Shown piece after piece: positions 58,413 to 64,000 of a stretch of 64,000 nucleotides of DNA. The DNA comes from Streptomyces sp. TRM70350 (GTDB lineage Bacteria > Actinomycetota > Actinomycetes > Streptomycetales > Streptomycetaceae): contig NZ_JAHUXH010000029.1 in the NCBI RefSeq assembly GCF_019219825.1, positions 33,248 through 97,247 of the forward strand, given 5' to 3'. Position numbers and translations under genes: made by a program. The notes below the pieces were generated by a model. The model searched no databases. It was not told the DNA's origin and saw nothing but the letters and a program-made list of their open reading frames with translations. The first letter of the stretch is position 1. Each line of letters starts with the position of its first letter.

Positions 58413-59699
58413 ATGACAGACAGCGCAGTGATCGTCGGCGCGGGCGTGATCGGGCTGGCCACCGCCCACCGGCTCGCCCAGGACGGCCTGGCCGTCACCG
58501 TGGTGGACGCGGCGCGCGCCGGGGCCGCCGGAGCCTCCGTGCACAACGCCGGATGGATCGTTCCGATCATGTCGACTCCCGTGCCCGCGCCCGGGATGCT
58601 CGGCAAGGCCCTGCGGTGGATGGCCCGCAGGGACAGCCCCCTGTACGTCCGCCCCTCCCCGCGTCCCGAGCACGTGCGCTTCATGATCAACATGCTGCGC
58701 CACTGCAATCCCGAGGCCTTCGCACACGGCGTCGAGGCGCTCACCTCCCTCAACGAACGCACGCTCCAGCTCTTCGACGAGTACGAGAAGGACGGCATAC
58801 GTTTCGAGCACCACCGCACGGGCCAGCTCCTGGTCTTCACCACCCGGCACACCATGGACGAGTACCGGGCGGCGACGGCACCCATGGAGCGCATCGGCCA
58901 CACCGCCGTCCCCCTGACCGGCGACGAACTCCGCGACCTCGAACCAGCCCTCGGCAAGCAGGTGCTGACCGGCCTGCACTGCCCGCAGGAACGGCACGTC
59001 GACCCCGCGAGTCTGGTCAAGGGCCTGGAAGACCGCTGCCGCGAACTCGGCGTCCGGTTCCTGCACGACAGCCCGGTCACCGGCATCCGGACCCGGGGCC
59101 GCACCGTGACCTCGCTGCTCGCCGGAGGCGACGAGGTCCCCGGCGACCTGTTCGTCCTCGCGGCCGGAGTGCACACCGGCCCGCTCTCGCGGCTGGCCGG
59201 ACACGCCCTGCCCATCCGGCCCGGCAAGGGCTACGGCTTCGACGACACCAGCGGTGCGGTGACACTGCGGCACTCGGTGTACCTGGGCGAGGCGAAGGTG
59301 GCCGTCACACCACTCGCGAACCGGGTCCGGTTCGCCGGAACGATGGAGTTCGGCAGCGCCGACGCGACCATCGACCGGCATCGGCTGCGGGGCATCGCCC
59401 GGTCCGCCCACACGTACCTGCCGGACTTCCCACTGGAGTCACGACCCCAGGGCTGGACCGGGCTGCGTCCGATGACGCCCGACGGACTGCCGGTCATCGG
59501 ACCGCTGCCGGGCAAGGACAACGTGCTCGTCGCGAGCGGACACAGCATGCTCGGGGTGACCCTGGCGCCCGTGACGGCGGAGATCATCTCCGCGGAGGTC
59601 GTCGGAGGCCGCCAGCAGGCCGACACGGCCCACACGGCTCACCCCTTTGCACCGCAGCGCTTCGCCGCAGGGCGTGGCCGCACAGCGGCAGACGGTTGA
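58413..59699 (+). CDS. FAD-dependent D-amino-acid dehydrogenase/oxidase (DadA-like)
   Basis: 428 residues. N-terminal FAD site VIVGAGVIGLATAHRLAQDG, then HNAGWIVP, and the C-terminal GLRPMTPDGLPVIGPLPG with a GHSMLGVTLAP close, the DadA/LhpB arrangement. Such enzymes oxidise D-proline, cis-4-hydroxy-D-proline or other D-amino acids to imines. It starts 39 nt after the reductase, so its imine product may feed that enzyme. The exact substrate is unknown. Confidence 0.85.
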   Translation: MTDSAVIVGAGVIGLATAHRLAQDGLAVTVVDAARAGAAGASVHNAGWIVPIMSTPVPAPGMLGKALRWMARRDSPLYVRPSPRPEHVRFMINMLRHCNPEAFAHGVEALTSLNERTLQLFDEYEKDGIRFEHHRTGQLLVFTTRHTMDEYRAATAPMERIGHTAVPLTGDELRDLEPALGKQVLTGLHCPQERHVDPASLVKGLEDRCRELGVRFLHDSPVTGIRTRGRTVTSLLAGGDEVPGDLFVLAAGVHTGPLSRLAGHALPIRPGKGYGFDDTSGAVTLRHSVYLGEAKVAVTPLANRVRFAGTMEFGSADATIDRHRLRGIARSAHTYLPDFPLESRPQGWTGLRPMTPDGLPVIGPLPGKDNVLVASGHSMLGVTLAPVTAEIISAEVVGGRQQADTAHTAHPFAPQRFAAGRGRTAADG

Positions 59700-59777
59700 C
59701 GCCTTACGGACCACGGCATGTGGTGGCCCGCGTCGATGCACCGACCGGCGACCGGAGCCGCACTTCAGCCGTTCGAA

Positions 59778-59840
59778 TGCGATCGATTGGAGTTCGTTTG
59801 CGATCAAGTGGGATCTGAGTCGTTGACTGCGATCTGAGTC
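59778..59840 (+). repeat. Direct repeats upstream of the DUF2264 remnant
   Basis: TGCGATC at 59778, 59799 and 59828, and GATCTGAGTC at 59812 and 59831 (19 bp apart, about two helix turns). In an A/T-richer stretch before the start codon; looks like a regulator-binding array left from a once-active gene. Confidence 0.5.
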
Positions 59841-59880
59841 ACGGCTGGGGTGGCGATTCCACCATGTCACGGAGGAGACG

Positions 59881-60830
59881 ATGCGCCCCAGCGCGGACCG
59901 GGACCTGTCCCCGTACACCGGATGGACCAGGCGGGACTGGACCGATCTCGCCGACCGGATGCTCAAGACCGTCGACCCGTACCGCTCCCCCCGCCGGAGC
60001 CCGGGTCGACCTGCCCGGTCCGGCCGGCCGCTACGGTCCGGCCTCCGACGGCCTGGAGGGCTTCGCCCGCAGCTTCCTGCTCGCCGGCTTCCGCGTCGCG
60101 GCCGGCGCGGCGCGGATCCCGCGGGCTTGCTGGAGCGCTACGCCGAGGGCCTGACCGCGGGCACCGACCCGCACTCGCCGGAGGCATGGCCCCGCCCGGA
60201 CGCACTCGATCAGGCCAAGGTCCAGGCCACCAGTGTGGCCCTGGCGCTCCAACTGACAAGGCCCTGACTGTGGGACCGGCTCGACGACTCGGTACGTGAG
60301 CGGATCACGCCTCGCTCGGGACGGTCGTGGGGCAGCCCTATCCGCCGATCAACTCGGTCTGGTTCAGGATCGTCGTCGAGTCGTTCCTGCGTGAGGTCGG
60401 CGGACCGTGGTCGGCCGGGGACATCGAGGAGGACCTCGCCGTCCACGCCTCGCTGCGCCGGCCCGGCGGCTGGCTCAGCGACGGGCAGGAGCGGGCCTAC
60501 GACCACTCCACCGGCTGGGCACTGCACCTGTACCCGCTGCTGTGGACCCACCTGTTCGACGTCACCGGCACCCTGTGTCCACGCGCTCTGCGCGACCTGT
60601 GGGCCGCCGACCTCGCCCGGTACCTCGACGACGCGGTACGCCTGCTCGGAGCCGACGGCTCCCCGCTGCTGCAGGGGCGCAGCCCGATCTACCGGTTCGC
60701 CGCTGCGGCGCCCTTCCGGGTCGGCGCGGTCACCGGGGCCGACGGGCAGCCGCCCGGGCTGGTGCGCCGGGTGGCCAGCGGCATCGTCGGCCACTTCACC
60801 GACCACCAAGTCCCCGACGAGACGCGGTCA
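59881..60830 (+). pseudogene. DUF2264 protein, broken by frameshifts and a nonsense codon
   Basis: From ATG 59881 (GGAGGAG upstream): LSPYTGWTRRDWTDLADRML, then a shift to ASDGLEGFARSFLLAGFRVA, back to LLERYAEGLTAGTDPHSPEA and a TGA where family members have Trp (after LQLTRP). After another shift it reads QPYPPINSVWFRIVVESFLR and ends after GHFTDHQVPDE near 60825, well short of the family length. DUF2264 proteins occur in pectin/rhamnogalacturonan gene clusters, matching the lyase remnant downstream. Confidence 0.8.
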
Positions 60831-60990
60831 GCGCGTTGCCGAGGAGGTTCACCAGGATCTGGGTCATTCGGTCGGCGTCGCAGTAAGCGGTGGCGGGCGT
60901 GTCCGCGGTGACGGTGAGAGCCACCTGCTGGTCTGCGCACTGATGACGGAGCCGCTGGGCGGTGGGTGTCGCGGCCCGGCGCAAGGCACT
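60826..60990 (-). pseudogene. Sensor histidine kinase ATPase-domain fragment
   Basis: The minus strand reads RLRHQCADQQVALTVTADTP, then YCDADRMTQILVNLLGNALT, the N-box region of two-component histidine kinases. Nothing of the dimerisation or G-box regions remains. Confidence 0.6.
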
Positions 60991-61350
60991 GCACGCTGCC
61001 GAGCGGTCGGCATACCGGGATGCAGTGGAGCGGCTGTCAGAGCACCGCAGCAATGCGGTGGTGATCGTCCGTGACGGTCCGTCAGGTACTGATCCCGGCA
61101 CCCCGCCTCCGACGAGATCCCCTCCGCGTGGCACGCCCCGGGCGGTCGCGTCCTCGACCCGGTCACGGGCCGCCCTGACTCCGAATGGCGCGTGGCCACC
61201 GACGGTCGGCTGATCCTCATCACCCCATCACCCGCGACCAGGCCCAAGTCGCCGCCGAGACCCGCAGGTTCTTCCACCACCGCCAACGCCGGCCACACAT
61301 CGTCCGCGGCCACTTCGGCGGACCACACGCCCGCTACATCCTCGACTAGA
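60985..61350 (+). pseudogene. Unassigned coding remnant
   Basis: Protein-like runs in different plus frames: ALHAAERSAYRDAVERLSEH, and ITRDQAQVAAETRRFFHHRQ followed by RRPHIVRGHFGGPHARYILD up to a TAG at about 61350. No family recognised. Possibly a plasmid- or phage-type gene fragment. Confidence 0.35.
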
Positions 61351-61621
61351 ACCGATTGAGTTTCGGATCAATAGGTGGGGCCACACGTGCCGACGTGCGG
61401 CGTTGCCCGCCGCCGACAGGCGAGTTGACGCGACCGAAACCATCGATTGACAGGTACACGTCCGTGCGGCAGCCTATCTGTCATATGTGATCTCCCGCAC
61501 AACGACCGCATAGTGCGCTGACCCCCTGGGCCTCCCTCGCTCCGGGCGCTTGGGATGCCGACCTGGTTCCGGGATCCACTCGGCCGGTCGAGCGCCGCGT
61601 AACGAGTGACGGAAGGTAATG

Positions 61622-62208
61622 ACCCATGCGAAAGCAAACCCTTGTGCCCTCGCCCGGAAGAACGACACTCCGCTCCGCCGCGCCGGGCGTGACAGCCTGC
61701 ACAACACGCTGCCTCTCCGGTGGCAGCAGCTCCGCTGGTTGCCATCCGGTGCGCCGACGACCTCGGTCACGACCACGCGGATCGCCTTTCGGTCGGCCTC
61801 GCCGTTCACCTGACCGGCGGAGCCGCGCCCGGTGGGCGCCTGCCACGCCGGCTACCGCCACGGTCCACTTCGTGGTCGCGCAGGCGCCAACCGGCGGCGG
61901 CACCCGCCTGCTCACCGCGACCGGTGCCCGCTCCGTCAACGGCACCAAGGCCACGCCCTCACTGTCGGGCGACCTGTTCGGCGACTGGTGCGAGGAGGTC
62001 ATCCGGCCGCGCGATGACAACTTCGCGCTGCGCATTCCACAGCACACCGATCCAGACCACCAGGCGGCTGTACACGCTGGTGCACGACCCGCGGTGCCGA
62101 GTCGTGACCGCCCGGCAGAACACCGCCTTCAGCCAACCGCCGAACCCGGGCTTGCTCCTCGGCGACGGCATGAGCACACTGCCGCAACCCGACGTCCACG
62201 TCCGCTGA
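61622..62208 (+). pseudogene. Rhamnogalacturonan lyase (PL11) C-terminal remnant
   Basis: The conserved end of PL11 lyases is visible in two frames: DLFGDWCEEVIRPRDDNFAL, then TRRLYTLVHDPRCRVVTARQ, NTAFSQPPNPGLLLGDGMST and QPDVHVR at the stop. A few residues between the first and second blocks are lost and upstream sequence is not recognisable beyond VHFVVAQAPTGGGTRLL. Intact PL11 enzymes exceed 600 residues. Fits a former pectin-degradation cluster. Confidence 0.75.
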
Positions 62209-62375
62209 ACCCCGACAGGGCGGGGCCGGCAACGTGAGCCGGTCCGCCGGCCACGGTCAGGTCCGCGGACAAGCCGGGGACCGCCGAGCACGAACCAGCC
62301 GCACCTCACACACGAGTTCATCAATCCGGCGCGATGACGCGTCGACGGCAGAAGTCGAGTATCGGGAGGTAGAAC

Positions 62376-63686
62376 GTGCGCCGGAGCCAAGCGCAGGCCG
62401 GCCGGGCCCAGCCCGGCCGGTTACGTCAGATGGTGAAGCGGATCGGGTTCGCGGCCGCGATCGGTCTCGTGATCCTGGCCGTGGTCGCGCCCGGCTCGGC
62501 GCCGGCCGCGGAGAGTCCGTATCAGCGGGGCCCGGATCCGACCCGGGAAAGTGTCGCCGCCTCGCGCGGCACCTTTGCGACAGCGGAGGTGAGCGTGCCG
62601 GCGGGCAACGGCTTCGGCGGCGGCGTGATCTACTACCCGACGGACACCAGCCAAGGCACGTTCGGCGGAGTCGCGATCGTGCCCGGTTACACCGCTACGT
62701 GGGCGGCTGAAGGCGCGTGGATGGGGCACTGGCTGGCGTCGTTCGGGTTCGTCGTGATCGGGATCGACACGATCAACCGCAACGACTGGGACACCGCCCG
62801 GGGCACCCAGCTGCTGGCTGCGCTCGACTACCTGACTCAGCGCAGCTCGGTGCGGAACCGGGTGGACGCCAACCGTCTGGCGGTGATGGGCCATTCGATG
62901 GGCGGTGGCGGGGCGATGCATGCGGCTCTGCAGCGGCCGTCGTTGAAGGCCGCAATCGGGCTGGCTCCGTTCAGCCCGTCGCAGAACCTGACGAATATGC
63001 GGGTCCCCACCCTGCTGGTGGCCGGGCAGAACGACACGACGACCACCCCGACGAGCATCCTCAACCTCTACAACGGCATTCCGGCTACGACGGAAAAGGC
63101 GTATCTCGAACTCACCGGCGCCGGTCACGGCTTCCCGACCTCGGCGAACTCCGTGATGACGCGGAAGGTCATCCCCTGGCTGAAGATCTTCGTCGACCAC
63201 GACACCCGCTATCACCAGTTTCTGTGCCCGTTGCTGGACTGGACCGGTATCACGGCGTACCGCAGCAGCTGCCCGCTCAACCCGCCGGGCGGACCGACCG
63301 GTTCGACGTTCAGCCTGGTTGGTGCCGACTCCGGCAAGTGCGTCGACGTGCCGGGCGCCTCCCGGACCAACGGCACCGGGCTGATCACCTACACCTGCAA
63401 CGGCGCCTCCAATCAGCGTTGGACCCAGACGGCGGCCAACGAGTTGCGGATCTACGACAACTCCAAGTGCATGGAGGCGGGTACCAGCGCAGGGAGCCGG
63501 GCAGTGATCACCTCGTGTACCGGTGGCAACGGCCAGAAGTGGACGTTCAACGCCAACGGCACGATCACGCATGCCCAATCCGGTCTGTGCCTGTATGTGA
63601 ACGGCGGCAGCACCGCCAACCAAGCCGCCGTCATCGTGTGGACCTGCCACGGTGGCTCCAACCAGGTCTGGACCCGCCAGCCGTAA
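62376..63686 (+). CDS. Secreted polyesterase/cutinase-like alpha/beta hydrolase with ricin-type lectin domain
   Basis: 436 residues. Residues 1-46 form a signal ending near APAAES. The hydrolase (about 47-300) is of the cutinase/PET-hydrolase type: GHSMGGGG with nucleophile S174, acid D220 (GQNDTTTTP), H251 (GAGHGFPTS), oxyanion Tyr105 (VPGYTA), and a C-terminal Cys pair C284/C299 as in this family. Phe199 stands where PET hydrolases have Trp (LAPF for APW). Residues of about 311-436 are a ricin-B (CBM13) domain with three Q-x-W repeats (NQRWT, GQKWTF, NQVWTR). GTG 62376 has GGGAGG 7 nt upstream. Likely degrades ester polymers such as cutin or polyhydroxyalkanoate on plant material; PET activity is only a possibility. 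Confidence 0.88.
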   Translation: MRRSQAQAGRAQPGRLRQMVKRIGFAAAIGLVILAVVAPGSAPAAESPYQRGPDPTRESVAASRGTFATAEVSVPAGNGFGGGVIYYPTDTSQGTFGGVAIVPGYTATWAAEGAWMGHWLASFGFVVIGIDTINRNDWDTARGTQLLAALDYLTQRSSVRNRVDANRLAVMGHSMGGGGAMHAALQRPSLKAAIGLAPFSPSQNLTNMRVPTLLVAGQNDTTTTPTSILNLYNGIPATTEKAYLELTGAGHGFPTSANSVMTRKVIPWLKIFVDHDTRYHQFLCPLLDWTGITAYRSSCPLNPPGGPTGSTFSLVGADSGKCVDVPGASRTNGTGLITYTCNGASNQRWTQTAANELRIYDNSKCMEAGTSAGSRAVITSCTGGNGQKWTFNANGTITHAQSGLCLYVNGGSTANQAAVIVWTCHGGSNQVWTRQP

Positions 63687-63714
63687 GAACAACGATGAGT
63701 GGATTTCCCAGATT

Positions 63715-63787
63715 TCCGCAGCCACGGCGGGCTCTTCCTCGGCAACAGCATGAGCACCCGCTGCAACCCGACATCTACGTCCGCTGA
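63715..63787 (+). pseudogene. Second PL11 C-terminal remnant
   Basis: SHGGLFLGNSMST in one frame and QPDIYVR-stop in the next repeat the end of the lyase remnant at 62150-62208, including a shared flank CGCTGAACCCC. Only about 25 codons remain. Confidence 0.65.
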
Positions 63788-63859
63788 ACCCCGGTGGGAC
63801 GGGCCGGCCGGCCCGCCTCACCACGCCACCCCCCACACCCCCTACATCAAGGAGTCCCC

Positions 63860-64000
63860 ATGCCGGTGCAACGACGTACCTTCCTGAGGCTGAGCGCGGT
63901 CGGAGCGGCGACCGTGGGAGGCGCATCCCTGCTCGGTACCCGGCAGGCAGGCGCCGCCCCCGTCCGGCCTCTGCGGGACGCGCCGACCACTCCGTTCGCC
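63860..64000 (+). CDS. Tat-exported protein, 5' end only
   Basis: ATG 63860 with AAGGAG 6 nt upstream opens VQRRTFLRLSAVGAATVGGA, a clear twin-arginine signal (RRTFLRL) with a cleavage site near QAGAA. Only 47 codons lie inside the window, so the function cannot be told; the neighbourhood suggests a secreted hydrolase. Confidence 0.75.
   Translation, partial: MPVQRRTFLRLSAVGAATVGGASLLGTRQAGAAPVRPLRDAPTTPFA

Noticed and set aside
62376..63686. Calling the hydrolase a PET hydrolase
   Set aside because: Triad and elbow fit the wider cutinase/polyesterase family and the key Trp is Phe; no substrate can be claimed from sequence.

Overview
The window reads as a Streptomyces chromosome, probably from an accessory region or arm. 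GC content is very high with strong G/C bias at third codon positions. Streptomyces-type families are common: an SsgA-like sporulation protein, a streptophobe-family membrane protein, a SigB/F-family sigma factor with an RsbW-like kinase, the PopR/ClpP3/ClpP4 protease locus, the MelC1/MelC2 tyrosinase pair and many Tat or Sec exported proteins. No rRNA, tRNA or CRISPR array was found.

Layout. 1-6100: tail of a Ser/Thr kinase, F420-type oxidoreductase, SsgA-like protein, a DUF2238 remnant, DUF6328 protein, aldo/keto reductase and the melanin operon. 6100-18250: cell-wall amidase, secreted M1-type metallopeptidase, CAP protein, His-rich secreted protein, RNase H, VOC protein, zinc alcohol dehydrogenase, phytase-like esterase, SGNH lipoprotein and a phosphotransferase. 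18250-25110: VOC protein, epoxide hydrolase, then a stress block of clpP3 (frameshifted), clpP4, popR, a sigL-like sigma gene, an RsbW-like kinase and a streptophobe protein. 25110-31150: remnants, a large FHA-ABC transporter, an IS fragment and a 108-bp tandem repeat. 31150-35520: two small membrane proteins, then three adjacent genes that each carry a serine-hydrolase-like elbow. 35890-40000: aldo/keto reductase with divergent LysR, DinB, adenosine deaminase and VOC genes. 40100-46140: an island of decay holding a PNPOx-family/glycosyltransferase join, an ISL3-like fragment, moaA and xdhC fragments and a broken PaoABC-type aldehyde oxidoreductase operon. 46900-49600: GH43 arabinosidase and a GH27 remnant.

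49865-59699 is the most coherent functional unit: an enolase-superfamily dehydratase, a polar amino-acid ABC importer, an SNF-type Na+ symporter with its small subunit, a GntR/FCD regulator, an ornithine-cyclodeaminase-family reductase and a DadA-like FAD oxidase. All three promoter regions carry the same 17-19 bp palindrome (core AGGTGTAATACCT). I infer a GntR-controlled regulon for uptake and breakdown of a cyclic imino acid, with cis-3-hydroxy-L-proline or a close relative as the best guess. 59700-64000 holds remnants of pectin-degradation genes around an intact secreted polyesterase-like alpha/beta hydrolase with a ricin-type lectin domain, and the start of a Tat-exported protein.

Stress control also looks linked. 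The SsgA-like gene, the sigma gene and the RsbW-like gene each have a GNNT-N14/15-GGGTAC promoter, the signature of the SigB family. Two adjacent TCTGCC-N3-GGCAGA-type boxes precede clpP3, and the PopR-like regulator ends in Leu-Ala-Ala, as expected for a Clp-degraded activator.

Several genes (clpP3, paoA, paoB, paoC) appear to have lost one G or C inside a short run. That pattern can be sequencing error. The large internal deletions, nonsense codons and 10-bp duplications in the same region cannot be explained that way and point to real decay.
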